Assembly (NCBI GenBank): GCA_028280415.1
Contig: JANQLV010000013.1
Span: 1 to 36,051 of the forward strand
Direction of reading: 5' to 3'
Length of the DNA stretch: 36,051 bases
Source of the DNA: Saprospiraceae bacterium
GTDB lineage: Bacteria; Bacteroidota; Bacteroidia; Chitinophagales; Saprospiraceae
This document shows positions 1 to 8,620 of this stretch, one piece after another (the stretch's first letter is position 1; each line of letters opens with the position of its first letter). The notes under the pieces are model-generated. The model saw only the letters and a list, made by a program, of their open reading frames with translations, searched no databases and had not been told where the DNA came from. The position numbers and the translations under genes were made by a program.

Positions 1-25
1 AGTGCTAAAACCCTTTCTATTTAAG

Positions 26-99
26 CGGTCCGGACGGGACTCGAACCCGCGACCCCCTGCGTGACAGGCAGGTATTCTAACCAACTGAACTACCGGACC
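26..99 (-). tRNA. tRNA-Asp (anticodon GTC)
   Basis: A complete cloverleaf reads on the minus strand. The 7-bp acceptor stem pairs GGTCCGG (93-99) with CCGGACC (27-33), with a G discriminator at 26. The anticodon GTC is the complement of 63-65, and the TpsiC arm has the usual GGTTCGAGTCC loop. The length is 74 nt and no CCA is encoded. It diverges from accA and stands alone, with no neighbouring tRNA in the window. Confidence 0.96.
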
Positions 100-198
100 T
101 TACATTCTAAAATGGTTTTAACTACTTTTTAATACACATTTGCACACAGTAATCAAGCCATTTTTTATATAATCTTTTTGATTATTGTTTAGCGATTG

Positions 199-229
199 CA
201 AATGTAAGATTCCTTTTTGAAAGTGTCAA
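199..229 (-). promoter_or_regulatory. Bacteroidota-type promoter for tRNA-Asp
   Basis: On the minus strand ATTG (226-229) is followed by a 19-nt spacer and TACATTTG (199-206). This is one base from the Bacteroidota consensus TTTG-N19-TAnnTTTG. It lies about 100 bp upstream of the tRNA 5' end, so a leader would be removed by processing. The match is read by eye and the surroundings are AT-rich. Confidence 0.55.
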
Positions 230-289
230 TTTTTTTTGAAAAAAAATAAAAAAAAACGCTCTCGAAATCATTTCATACGCTTGATTTAC

Positions 290-297
290 TACATTTG
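290..297 (+). promoter_or_regulatory. Candidate -7 element for accA
   Basis: TACATTTG matches the TAnnTTTG -7 consensus exactly and lies about 170 bp upstream of the accA start. No convincing TTTG -33 box sits 18-20 bp upstream, so the assignment is moderate. Nothing else was found between the tRNA and accA apart from poly-A/T runs. Confidence 0.4.
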
Positions 298-468
298 TAA
301 TAAGGGAGTGCTAATTTTTGAAAGAGAGATACTATTCGGTACTAGAGAGATGTTTATTCTTTAGATAATTTACGCTCTGAAAAGAGAACCTTCCTTTGTT
401 ATTATTAAACATTGCAGAACCCCAGGGTCTGGCCATTGTGCCTTAACCCGGTTTATAAACAGTTTCCT

Positions 469-1452
469 ATGGTTTTCTTAGAATTTGAAAAACCTTTAGA
501 GAGTCTCTACGAACAGCTCGAGAAGATCAAACAGGTAGGCGAAGTAGGTGATATTGATGTTTCTGATAAAATTGCCGAGCTGGAAAAAAAGATTAAACAA
601 GAACGTAAAGAGATTTATAATAACCTGTCCGGATGGCAAAAAGTTCAGCTTTCTCGTCACCCCGAACGACCTTATACCATGTATTATATCCAGCAGATGT
701 GCAAGAAATTTGTCGAATTGCACGGCGACCGGTATTTTAAGGATGATAAAGCAATCGTAGGGGGACTGGCAAATATTGACGGGCTTAATGTTGTGATTAT
801 CGGCCACCAAAAAGGGGTAAATACCAAAATGCGGCAGTATCGCAATTTCGGTATGGCCAATCCCGAAGGCTATCGCAAAGCGCTTCGCCTTATGAAATTG
901 GCCGAACGCTTTAATCTTCCTGTCGTCTGTTTGATCGATACACCGGGAGCCTATCCCGGTATCGAGGCTGAAGAGAGAGGCCAGGCCGAAGCTATTGCCC
1001 GCAATCTATTCGAAATGGCTCAACTCAGAGTTCCTATCGTTTGTTATGTGATCGGTGAAGGAGCTTCCGGTGGAGCAATTGGAATCGGTCTGGGAGATCG
1101 CGTTTTTATGCTCGAAAATACCTGGTATTCCGTTATTTCTCCCGAATCCTGTTCTTCTATACTCTGGAGAAGCTGGGATTTTAAAGAACAAGCCGCGGAA
1201 GCATTAAAATTAACCCCCGATCATATGTTTGAATTCCAATTGATCGACGGGATCGTTAAAGAACCACTCGGCGGAGCACATAGCGCTCCCGAGGAAATGG
1301 CCAAACTACTCAAACGACACATCAAAAAAGAATTGTCGGATCTTGCGGAAATCGAACCCGAAGAAAGAATCGACAATCGCATCAATAAATATAGCCAAAT
1401 GGGCGTTTATTCCAGAAAAGAGGTGAGCGAAAAAGAGAGAATCAAAGGATAA
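469..1452 (+). CDS. accA: Acetyl-CoA carboxylase carboxyltransferase subunit alpha
   Basis: This is the alpha subunit of the carboxyltransferase half of acetyl-CoA carboxylase. It transfers CO2 from carboxybiotin to acetyl-CoA to give malonyl-CoA, in the cytoplasm, as the first step of fatty-acid synthesis. The N-terminal helical region opens with [11 protein letters not shown], and the crotonase-like core has IDTPGAYPG and [12 protein letters not shown], which help form the acyl-CoA site. From the ATG at 469 the protein is 327 residues, close to the usual 315-325. The frame is open 19 codons further up only from a TTG at 412, and those residues do not resemble the family. The partner accD is not in the window. 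The gene may be co-transcribed with the next two genes (gap 80 bp). Confidence 0.96.
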   Translation: MVFLEFEKPLESLYEQLEKIKQVGEVGDIDVSDKIAELEKKIKQERKEIYNNLSGWQKVQLSRHPERPYTMYYIQQMCKKFVELHGDRYFKDDKAIVGGLANIDGLNVVIIGHQKGVNTKMRQYRNFGMANPEGYRKALRLMKLAERFNLPVVCLIDTPGAYPGIEAEERGQAEAIARNLFEMAQLRVPIVCYVIGEGASGGAIGIGLGDRVFMLENTWYSVISPESCSSILWRSWDFKEQAAEALKLTPDHMFEFQLIDGIVKEPLGGAHSAPEEMAKLLKRHIKKELSDLAEIEPEERIDNRINKYSQMGVYSRKEVSEKERIKG

Positions 1453-1532
1453 GAAAAAATAGCTGATCTGTTATTATCTAGTATACACTTTATAACGTTG
1501 GTTATTACCTCCGTGCAGTCGGGATTCAAATT

Positions 1533-2069
1533 ATGAGAAAGCTTAAAAACTGGCAAAAGCAAGTCCGGGATCGTTTTCTGCTAAAATCTTTGCGCAAACA
1601 ACACCCTCAAAGGCATCCTAAACCTTTTGAATCAGCAAAATCCGTCGGGATATTGTTTGATGCTACCGAACAGGCGAATAGAGATATCATCCAGTCTTTT
1701 GTCGAAAAAATAAAAAAAGAAGGCAAAGAGGTAATGTCAATCGGTTATTTTGCCAATAAGCAGGACGTTTCTTCTTTTTCTTTTAAAGGTTTTAACAAAA
1801 ATGATATTGATTTTCTCGGGCGACCGAAAAGAAACATACTCGAACAATACGCTGCCAAACCTTTTGATGTCCTGATTTGCTGTTATGAGCATCCCTGCGC
1901 ACCAATAGAGTACATCGCTGCACTTTCCAAGGCGCATTTGAGAGTAGGTCCCTATACGGAGAATATTAATTGTTATGATTTGTTCATAGACACGACAAAA
2001 AATAAAAGCATTCAAGACTTTTTAAAAGAAGTAGATTTTTACCTTCACAGGATAAACCAAGAAGCATGA
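1533..2069 (+). CDS. DUF6913 family protein of unknown function
   Basis: This 178-residue protein has a basic N-terminus (MRKLKNWQKQVRDRF) and an alpha/beta body. It contains SVGILFDATEQANRD, a central FLGRPKRN segment, and KPFDVLICCYEHPCAPIEY before a C-terminal NCYDLFIDTT motif. The pattern of a 'GILFDAT' strand, a 'PFDVLI' strand and a C-terminal 'LFIDT' matches, from memory, the DUF6913 family that sits directly before dapA in many Bacteroidota. No catalytic motif, signal peptide or membrane segment is visible. Its TGA stop overlaps the dapA ATG (ATGA at 2066-2069), which implies translational coupling and suggests an association with dapA, but the role is unknown. Confidence 0.72.
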   Translation: MRKLKNWQKQVRDRFLLKSLRKQHPQRHPKPFESAKSVGILFDATEQANRDIIQSFVEKIKKEGKEVMSIGYFANKQDVSSFSFKGFNKNDIDFLGRPKRNILEQYAAKPFDVLICCYEHPCAPIEYIAALSKAHLRVGPYTENINCYDLFIDTTKNKSIQDFLKEVDFYLHRINQEA

Positions 2070-2971
2070 CATCACAATTTGTTAATGGTACCGGAGTAGC
2101 CCTGGTGACGCCCTTTCAAAATGGAAAAGTTGATTATAAAGCACTCGAAAAGTTAATTAATCATGTTATTGAAGGCGGGGTTGATTACCTGGTTTCACTT
2201 GGTACTACCGGAGAATCCGTTACGCTCTCACGAGAAGAGTGTCGGGCTGTGCTGGATTTTACCATCCGGATCAATAATGGTCGCCTTCCAATCGTCGCCG
2301 GTCATTTTGGGGGTAATCGTACCGACTATCTGGTTGAACGAATCAAGCTTTTTGATTTCAACGGCGTCGATGCAGTTCTTTCCAGTAGCCCCTCTTATAG
2401 CAAGCCCGGTCAGGAAGGTATTTTTCAACATTATATGAAGCTTGCCGAAGCATGCCCCAAGCCAATTATCATTTATAATGTTCCCGGACGAACGGCCTCC
2501 AATATCAGCCCGGAAACGATGATTCGCCTGGCTAATGCCGATAAAAAATTCATTGCTACCAAGGAAGCTTCTGGCGATATCCTCCAGGGGACAAAAATCA
2601 TTAAGGATGCTCCGGAGCATTTTTCTGTACTTTCCGGCGATGATCCCACTGCTTTTGCTTTAATTGCCAGTGGCGGACAAGGGGTTATTTCGGTAATCGC
2701 CAATGCTTTTCCCCGAATGTTTTCGGATATGGTTCGCGCTTTTCAAAACCAGGATTTTGACAGCGCTCGATCTTTAAACCTGCAATTACACGATATTCAT
2801 CAATGGCTTTACATTGATGGTAATCCCTCGGGAATCAAAGCGGCATTGGAAATTTTAGGCATCTGCTCCCGGGAAGTCCGGCTGCCTCTTGTTCCGATCC
2901 AGGAACGCAATTTTAAAAATCTAAAACTGGAAATGGAGAAGTCTGTTAAAAATGTGATTCGATTTTCGTAA
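2066..2971 (+). CDS. dapA: 4-hydroxy-tetrahydrodipicolinate synthase
   Basis: This cytoplasmic class I aldolase condenses pyruvate with aspartate semialdehyde in the first committed step of lysine and diaminopimelate synthesis. The 301-residue length is normal. The substrate-loop TTGE is at about 47-50, the proton-relay Tyr at Y111 in SYSKP and Y137 in YNVPGR, the carboxylate-binding Arg at R142, and the Schiff-base Lys at K166 in ATKEASGD. All expected DapA residues are present, although related N-acetylneuraminate lyase-type members exist. The ATG overlaps the stop of the upstream DUF6913 gene. The stop codon lies inside a reiterated ATTCGATTTTCG word that continues into a hairpin just downstream. 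Confidence 0.95.
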   Translation: MTSQFVNGTGVALVTPFQNGKVDYKALEKLINHVIEGGVDYLVSLGTTGESVTLSREECRAVLDFTIRINNGRLPIVAGHFGGNRTDYLVERIKLFDFNGVDAVLSSSPSYSKPGQEGIFQHYMKLAEACPKPIIIYNVPGRTASNISPETMIRLANADKKFIATKEASGDILQGTKIIKDAPEHFSVLSGDDPTAFALIASGGQGVISVIANAFPRMFSDMVRAFQNQDFDSARSLNLQLHDIHQWLYIDGNPSGIKAALEILGICSREVRLPLVPIQERNFKNLKLEMEKSVKNVIRFS

Positions 2972-3027
2972 TTCGATTTTCGGCATTCGAACATCGTTTT
3001 TCGAACATCGAATGCCGAAAATCGAAT
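2971..3027. repeat. 20-bp perfect inverted repeat, likely bidirectional terminator
   Basis: The left arm at 2971-2990 is an exact reverse complement of the right arm at 3008-3027, with a 17-nt loop. The loop and arm edges also carry a direct repeat of TTCGAACATCG. The spacer lies between convergent dapA and the hydrolase gene and could end transcription from both sides. There is no long T-tract, so termination is inferred. The sequence is made of reiterated words (ATTCGATTTTCG twice, TCGAACATCG twice) and looks like a dispersed intergenic repeat. Confidence 0.7.
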
Positions 3028-3035
3028 ACCGATCC

Positions 3036-4271
3036 TCACTGACTTTTAACTCCTTTTATTCTTTGAAAAAACTTTGAAAAAGTATCATCTTTTACCGGAG
3101 GGCGTTGACGGCTTTGCTGTGCTTTTAATACTCCGTTTTCTTCTGTTAATAAAAATTTGAATACAAAATCGTCGGGACTCTTTGCCTCCTCCCCCATCGT
3201 TCCAAATCGCAAATCACTAATTTGCAAAGTATCATTACTTCGCTCAATGACATTATAATATCCGTTGGTAAACCATTCCAGGGTCCGAATAGATTTATCT
3301 GTTTCATGTCCTTTGATCAATTGCCTGTTTTTAGGATACACATTCCACTTTTCAATTCGCGGCTCGGTATCCAGGGTAGAATACAGGCTTTGATAAAAAA
3401 CAGAGTCCGCTTCCACAACACAGTTCCACAAAAAATTATTTAAAATGGTCGGAGAACTCATGTAATTATTGTATTCAATATTCCGGGCTTTCAAGGAGCT
3501 GGTAATTACTGTATTGACTTTGAGTTTATTATTAACTGTCCAAATGAGATAAACAGAACTCAGTGCAATACCAAGAATATTCAGGTATCGCCGGATTGGT
3601 AATTTTTTAAAAAAGAAAGCACTGAGAATAATACAAATTGCAAATGGAACCGTATAAATCGGATCAGCTACTGCAATATTATTAAAGCCTACCCGGTAAT
3701 CTGAAAAGGGTTGAAAAACCTGGGTCCCATACGTCGTACAACAGTCTAACAAAGGGTGCGTAAAAATGGACCAGAAGAAGACCCAGGCAAAATCCTTCCA
3801 GGAGGCATCTATTGCATTGAGTTTTCTTTTAAAGAAACGATAATAAAGGATAAAGCTTACCAGTATTCCCAATACGACACTCCAGAGGATAACTTTGGTG
3901 TTCCAGATTCGTCCACCGGTTTCATAAAAAACGAAATTAATGGCAAAAGCCATAATAAAATAAACAGTGAGCCCTCCTAGAAAAGAAACAAATTTTCGAT
4001 TGGGATTTCTATAGTGCCAGGCCACCAGCCGACCCAGTACCAAGGGAGCAATCACGGCAAAGAGAAAAGAATGTGAAATCCCCCGGTGAAAAGCCAAGGC
4101 ATCCATTTCATCGAACAAATTAATACTCTGGAGTATACCCCCGACCATTACATCGAGATCGGGAATGGTCCCGCCAACTGCCCCCCAAAACATAGCTTTC
4201 CGTCCAACCTTTTTCCCTCCGGCCAATTCTCCGGTAGCTGCGCCTAAAATAATTTGCGTTAGTGAATCCAT
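3036..4271 (-). CDS. Membrane-bound metal-dependent hydrolase, YdjM family
   Basis: This 411-residue integral membrane protein begins MDSLTQIILGAATGE, typical of the YdjM/DUF457 family. Candidate metal ligands are PDLD (about 37-40), HRGISHS (about 62-68) and THPLLDCCTTYGT (about 171-183). Hydrophobic segments lie between these motifs and again near 205-260. A polar C-terminal domain of about 150 residues, beginning after VNNKLKVN, probably lies outside the membrane core. Family members are annotated as putative membrane hydrolases of phospholipase C/zinc-hydrolase type, with no established physiological substrate. The gene converges on dapA. An ATG at 4271 starts the conserved N-terminus directly. 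Confidence 0.85.
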   Translation of the reverse strand: MDSLTQIILGAATGELAGGKKVGRKAMFWGAVGGTIPDLDVMVGGILQSINLFDEMDALAFHRGISHSFLFAVIAPLVLGRLVAWHYRNPNRKFVSFLGGLTVYFIMAFAINFVFYETGGRIWNTKVILWSVVLGILVSFILYYRFFKRKLNAIDASWKDFAWVFFWSIFTHPLLDCCTTYGTQVFQPFSDYRVGFNNIAVADPIYTVPFAICIILSAFFFKKLPIRRYLNILGIALSSVYLIWTVNNKLKVNTVITSSLKARNIEYNNYMSSPTILNNFLWNCVVEADSVFYQSLYSTLDTEPRIEKWNVYPKNRQLIKGHETDKSIRTLEWFTNGYYNVIERSNDTLQISDLRFGTMGEEAKSPDDFVFKFLLTEENGVLKAQQSRQRPPVKDDTFSKFFQRIKGVKSQ

Positions 4272-4380
4272 GTTGTTTTAAGTATACCTTCTATTAACCT
4301 GCAAGAACCCGGAATGTTTTATCCGGGACTTAATTTTCATTTCTCGATCAGCAGAAGTCAACTATTAAAAACCAGATAAT

Positions 4381-4416
4381 AAAAAAGCCCTCTTGCCGGG
4401 CAAAAGAGCTTTTGTC
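4381..4416 (-). terminator. Rho-independent terminator after the acyl-CoA dehydrogenase gene
   Basis: Read on the minus strand, AAAAGCTCTTTT pairs with AAGAGGGCTTTT across a short GC-rich loop, with one bulge. A run of six T follows. It begins about 20 bp past the TAA of the acyl-CoA dehydrogenase gene. Confidence 0.8.
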
Positions 4417-4436
4417 TTGTAGAGTTAAGATTTTAT

Positions 4437-6245
4437 CTAAAAAGGAAACTCGTTAGCTTCAATCATTATGTTCGCAATCTTTCGGCGCAATACCTTTACA
4501 TTAGATGGTGGATACTTCACAAAACGTTTCAGTCCCATCAACATCGTTTTCAAAAGATCACCTTCTGCAAAGGAAACCAAAGCTTCCGTTGCATTTTTAT
4601 TGATTCTGGTTTGCGCATCCATCAAAAAGACCTTCAAGATGGCATCATAAATCTCCTGATCAAATTTGGCTTTAACCTCTCCCATTTTTTCTACTCTCAA
4701 TAAAAGAGATTCTGCCAGGAAAGTATCGATCAACATATCAGAGATATTGGTCAGGATTTCCTGCTCTTCTTTGAGGTTTAACTGACCGTCCATCTGCATT
4801 TTAGCAGCTGCTCCGGCTACCATAAGTACCGCTTTCTTAAAGTTTTTGATCGCTTTCCGCTCTTCGGCATAGGCACCTTCGGGTTTATCAAGACCCGGCA
4901 TTGAAGCCAGTTCTTTTTGCACCGCCCAGGCTGGCCCTACGATATCTAAACTACCTTTCATGGCTCGTTTCAATAACATATCCACAATCAATAAACGACA
5001 AATCTCATTCGTTCCTTCGTAAATACGGGCGATTCTGGAATCCCGATACGCACGAGCAGCAGTACCTTCTTCCGAAAATCCCATTCCGCCGTGGATTTGC
5101 AAAGTCTCGTCAACGATATAATCCAGGACCTCCGAACCGGCAACTTTCAGGATGGCACATTCAATGGCATATTCTTCGGCAGCTTTTAGTTTAGCCAAAG
5201 AATAATCGTCTCCTTCGGCACGTAAAACTTTTACTTTTTCCTGCATAAAATTGGATACCCGATACTGCGCACTGTCAATTACAAAAGCACCGATAGCCTG
5301 TTGTGCAAGTTTATATTTAATCGCTCCGAAATTGGCAATGGGTTGTTTAAACTGATGACGTTCATTCGCATACTGAACCGCTGTAGTAATACTGGCTTTT
5401 GCACCTCCATTGGATAATACACAGAGTTTGAAACGACCAATATTTAAAACGTTAAAGGCAATCTTATGTCCCTTGCCAATTTCACCTAGCAAGTTTTCAG
5501 CAGGAATTTTTGCATTTTCAAAAAATACTTGTCGAGTTGAAGACCCTTTGATACCTAATTTATCTTCCTCCGCTCCCAGGGTAAAACCTTCCGTTTCTTT
5601 TTCTACGATAAAGCCGGTAAATTTATCCCCATCCACTTGAGCAAATACGATAAAAATATCTGCGAATCCGGCATTCGAAATCCACATTTTTTGCCCATTC
5701 AAAATGTAATGTTTTCCGTCTGGCGTTAGATCCGCCCGGGTCTTGGCCGCCAATGCATCCGATCCGGAGCTTGGCTCTGTTAAACAATAGGAGGCTGCCA
5801 ATTCTCCACTGATCAGACCTGGCAGATATTTTTCTTTTTGTGTTTCTGTACCAAAATATAAAATCGGTAACATTCCAATACCCGTATGCGCTGCATAGGT
5901 CGTCGAAAAAGATCCCATCGGTCCCAGAACATCACAAATCAGTGTATTCGTATTGGTATCCATCTCCATTCCTCCGTATTCCGCAGGCATATGTGATCCC
6001 AGAAGTCCTAATTCCCCCATTTTCTTAAGTAGACTTGGTGCTACACCTTCTTCTTGCTTCTCAATCCGGTCACGCAGTGGATCGAGTTCACTACTGATAA
6101 AATCCACACACATATCCCGTACCATGAGTTGTTCTTCGTTCAATTGCTCAGGAATAAAAGTTCCTGTCGTATCAGAATCTTTAACCACAAACTCTCCCCC
6201 TTTCAAAATTTCTTTATTGATAAAACTTTCCGGATTTTTAGTCAT
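4437..6245 (-). CDS. Acyl-CoA dehydrogenase, long (VLCAD/ACAD9-like) form
   Basis: This FAD enzyme catalyses alpha,beta-dehydrogenation of acyl-CoA, the first step of beta-oxidation, passing electrons to ETF. Its 602 residues exceed the usual 380-residue ACAD. The N-terminal and middle domains carry YCLTEPSSGSDA (about 153-164) and WISNAGFADIF (about 188-198). The C-terminal helical domain has QIHGGMGFSEE and IYEGTNEICR, where E410 is the expected catalytic base. A further helical region of about 170 residues (430-602) is the extension seen in very-long-chain/ACAD9-like forms, which suggests long-chain substrates. That preference is inferred. The gene is monocistronic between a terminator and a promoter region bearing two palindromic motifs. 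Confidence 0.93.
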   Translation of the reverse strand: MTKNPESFINKEILKGGEFVVKDSDTTGTFIPEQLNEEQLMVRDMCVDFISSELDPLRDRIEKQEEGVAPSLLKKMGELGLLGSHMPAEYGGMEMDTNTNTLICDVLGPMGSFSTTYAAHTGIGMLPILYFGTETQKEKYLPGLISGELAASYCLTEPSSGSDALAAKTRADLTPDGKHYILNGQKMWISNAGFADIFIVFAQVDGDKFTGFIVEKETEGFTLGAEEDKLGIKGSSTRQVFFENAKIPAENLLGEIGKGHKIAFNVLNIGRFKLCVLSNGGAKASITTAVQYANERHQFKQPIANFGAIKYKLAQQAIGAFVIDSAQYRVSNFMQEKVKVLRAEGDDYSLAKLKAAEEYAIECAILKVAGSEVLDYIVDETLQIHGGMGFSEEGTAARAYRDSRIARIYEGTNEICRLLIVDMLLKRAMKGSLDIVGPAWAVQKELASMPGLDKPEGAYAEERKAIKNFKKAVLMVAGAAAKMQMDGQLNLKEEQEILTNISDMLIDTFLAESLLLRVEKMGEVKAKFDQEIYDAILKVFLMDAQTRINKNATEALVSFAEGDLLKTMLMGLKRFVKYPPSNVKVLRRKIANIMIEANEFPF

Positions 6246-6268
6246 AATATGATTTTTAATTAAACTTT

Positions 6269-6344
6269 AGCGAATTTTCGCTTAAATATACTACAGAATT
6301 GGGATAATGTAAAGTAGCCAATCATAAAAATTGCGAATTTTCGC
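6269..6344. promoter_or_regulatory. Paired palindromic motif upstream of the acyl-CoA dehydrogenase gene
   Basis: GCGAATTTTCGC occurs twice, at 6270-6281 and 6333-6344. The starts are 63 bp apart, close to six helical turns. Each copy is a dyad of GCGAA and TTCGC around a TT spacer. The centres lie about 30 and 93 bp upstream of the gene start. Fatty-acid-degradation genes are often controlled by TetR- or GntR-type regulators that bind such dyads, so an operator is a reasonable inference. The rest of the 6246-6572 spacer shows no convincing gene. Confidence 0.45.
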
Positions 6345-6572
6345 TGACATTTTATACAGTTTGCAAAATTTATCAATAGATGAGCTTAAATACAGAAGAT
6401 ATTATATGGTTTCAAGCAAGTCTTATGCCAGAGGTTTTGAAACGGATGTTTATAAATTTAAAGTTTGGTTCATTAAAATAGTGGGCAGCCTTTCAGCCTT
6501 TAGGTACTCCGTTTTTTAATCGACCGAAATACTATAAGAAAACTAAAAAGCTACCAGCTAATATCAACATCA

Positions 6573-7253
6573 TTATTCAATCATTACGCTTAGGTTTTCC
6601 GGACGATACCTTCCGATAATAATTCCTCCTGCATTGGTTTTTTCTACTAAATCCGGTTGCTTTCTGCGATCCATAAAGACTGTTCCTTCTCCTGCTCCCA
6701 GCCTTTCCAACTTGCTCTTATCAAGAATAATGCTTTGGGCATCAATATCGTTTGTAAAAAAGGTCTGCGCATCAAGTTCATTTTCTCCGTTAATCACAAG
6801 CGTTACATTTTCTTTTTCCATTAGAGCCGAACCTTCCCAGTTTAATTCAAAACTCTCGTCCCTGCTGATACTGGTAATGCCGTCGGGATAATCGATCGAA
6901 GTGAAGTTTATACTATTTGTAAATGTGTTTCCCTGGGTATCCGTCCACTGGAACGTTCCATTATCTACCAGCCCCGCATATTCTTTTTCATAATAGGCCA
7001 GTACGGCATTAAAAGTGAGTATCTCGCCGTTAAAAGTAACCGTGCTTGGGGATACCAGTTCCAGCTTTGTACCAAAAATATTACTGAATTTGAATGTGGC
7101 GCGAGCAAATGTTTTATCAGAATTGGCATCGTAAAACAGCTCGTATTCCGTGAAAATTCTATCCTGATCTACCGCATCAGAATCTTCCCGAATGCAAGAA
7201 CTCAAACCCAGTAAAGCAAGACTAAATAAGATTAACAGGTTTTTTGTTTTCAT
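6573..7253 (-). CDS. Putative lipoprotein of unknown function
   Basis: The 226-residue protein has a lipoprotein signal: MKTK, a hydrophobic stretch, and the lipobox LGLSSC ending at about C20. Acylation there would anchor it to a membrane. The mature part starts with the acidic REDSDAVDQDR, which in Bacteroidota could act as a surface-export signal, though that is speculative. The rest looks beta-rich (alternating FNGEILTFNAVL, GTFQWTDTQGNTF and similar strands), consistent with an immunoglobulin-like or lipocalin-like fold. No named family was recognised. It ends RYRPENLSVMIE. It stands alone between two spacers of about 300 bp, and the neighbours give no clue to function. Confidence 0.75.
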   Translation of the reverse strand: MKTKNLLILFSLALLGLSSCIREDSDAVDQDRIFTEYELFYDANSDKTFARATFKFSNIFGTKLELVSPSTVTFNGEILTFNAVLAYYEKEYAGLVDNGTFQWTDTQGNTFTNSINFTSIDYPDGITSISRDESFELNWEGSALMEKENVTLVINGENELDAQTFFTNDIDAQSIILDKSKLERLGAGEGTVFMDRRKQPDLVEKTNAGGIIIGRYRPENLSVMIE

Positions 7254-7543
7254 GATAAAGAGTATTGAAATAGTTAAGTAATAATGATATTACATTGACT
7301 ATTGCTCTCCAGACAAAAACCTTAATTATTTCTAAAATGTGCTTAAGAAAGTATTAAAAGGCAAGTTCTGCAATGCTTTTCCCAATATTTCGCAATCCGG
7401 TATTTCAAAACTTCCAAGCATGCTCCATTAGATCACATTAACTAAATATTCCGCACAATTGTCTAATAATAAGTACACTATAACTATTTTTATAAACATA
7501 CATTCGAGTTTACCGTTTTTAGTAAAACCATAATATCATACTA

Positions 7544-8620
7544 ATGGCTAATAAAAACTCCTTTATATTTTTACCGGATATCAGTGGCTTTACTAAATTT
7601 GTTAGCCATACCGAGGTGGAGCATAGTCAGCATATTATTGCCGAACTGCTAGAGTTGTTGATCGATAGCCAGGATTTGGGGATGACTTTGGCCGAGATTG
7701 AAGGAGATGCACTTTTTTATTATAAAAATGAAAGTGTTCCTCAGCCTGCTGAATTAATGGCTCAGGTAGAAAAGATGTATGTAGCGTTTCACAGCCATTT
7801 GAAGTTATACGAAAAACGGAGAATTTGTAATTGCGGTGCTTGCAGTACTGCCAATGAGCTTACGCTCAAATTTATCGCGCATGCCGGGCCACTCGACTTT
7901 ATTCAGATAAAGGATCAAAGAAAACCTTATGGCAAAGAAGTAATTACCGCTCATCGATTGATGAAAAATACCGTTCCCATCGACGATTATTTACTTTTAT
8001 CCGAAGGGGTGTATAATAGCTGGACTTCATCGATTCAAAGCGATCTTCCTCAAAAAGAAAGTCAATCCGAATATGATCTTGGTGTAGTTCATTATAAATA
8101 CTTCGAACTGATACCGCTTCAGGAAAAAGCTAAATTACCAAGCCTTGCAGTAGCTGAAGAGCGCAATAGCAGAATATTAGCTTCCGAAACAATTCTCATT
8201 GATCAGGATCGGGAAAAGCTGTTTGAGTATATTAGCAATTTTAAATATCGTCTCAAATGGACCCCTGGTATCGATAAATTAGATTATGAAGAGAACCGGG
8301 TCAATCGACTGGGAACTAAGCATCAGTGCGTGGTTGATGGTCGATTAATTGATATTGAAACAGTTGCTAAAGAAGATCAGGAGCCGGAAGAATTGATTTA
8401 TGGAGAACGAACTGAAGGAATTCCTCTTGTAAAGCCTTTTACAACTTTTTTTACTATAAAAAAAGAAGCGAATCAAAGCAGGGTGATCGTTGAAGGACGT
8501 ACGGAAAGCAAGTCTTTGCTCAGCAGATTGCTAAGCCCCCTGATCCGTATAAAAATACGACAGCAAATGCGTTCAGTTTTAAAAAATCTAAAAAAGTATG
8601 CTGAAAGCGAGGCTTTATAA
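7544..8620 (+). CDS. DUF2652 cyclase-like protein with C-terminal SRPBCC domain
   Basis: The 358-residue protein starts with FLPDISGFTKFV, the class III adenylate/guanylate cyclase-like signature. D12 and D55 (in EGDALFYY) occupy the two positions that bind metal in true cyclases. The following region has a CNCGAC cluster (about 96-101), typical of this DUF2652-type family rather than of active cyclases. Cyclase activity is unproven, because I cannot identify the substrate-specifying residues. From about residue 215 a second domain (ILIDQDREKLFEYISNF ... FTTFFTIKKE) resembles SRPBCC/polyketide-cyclase ligand-binding folds. No signal peptide or membrane segment is present. It converges on the SWIM gene and overlaps it by six bases. 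Confidence 0.85.
   Translation: MANKNSFIFLPDISGFTKFVSHTEVEHSQHIIAELLELLIDSQDLGMTLAEIEGDALFYYKNESVPQPAELMAQVEKMYVAFHSHLKLYEKRRICNCGACSTANELTLKFIAHAGPLDFIQIKDQRKPYGKEVITAHRLMKNTVPIDDYLLLSEGVYNSWTSSIQSDLPQKESQSEYDLGVVHYKYFELIPLQEKAKLPSLAVAEERNSRILASETILIDQDREKLFEYISNFKYRLKWTPGIDKLDYEENRVNRLGTKHQCVVDGRLIDIETVAKEDQEPEELIYGERTEGIPLVKPFTTFFTIKKEANQSRVIVEGRTESKSLLSRLLSPLIRIKIRQQMRSVLKNLKKYAESEAL

Noticed and set aside
412-468. Extended N-terminus of accA from a TTG at 412
   Set aside because: The 19 extra residues do not match AccA, and the ATG at 469 begins the conserved N-terminus.
6331-6519. 62-codon plus-strand frame in the spacer upstream of the acyl-CoA dehydrogenase gene
   Set aside because: It starts with TTG inside a palindromic motif, has no recognisable domain, and lies in AT-rich noncoding sequence.
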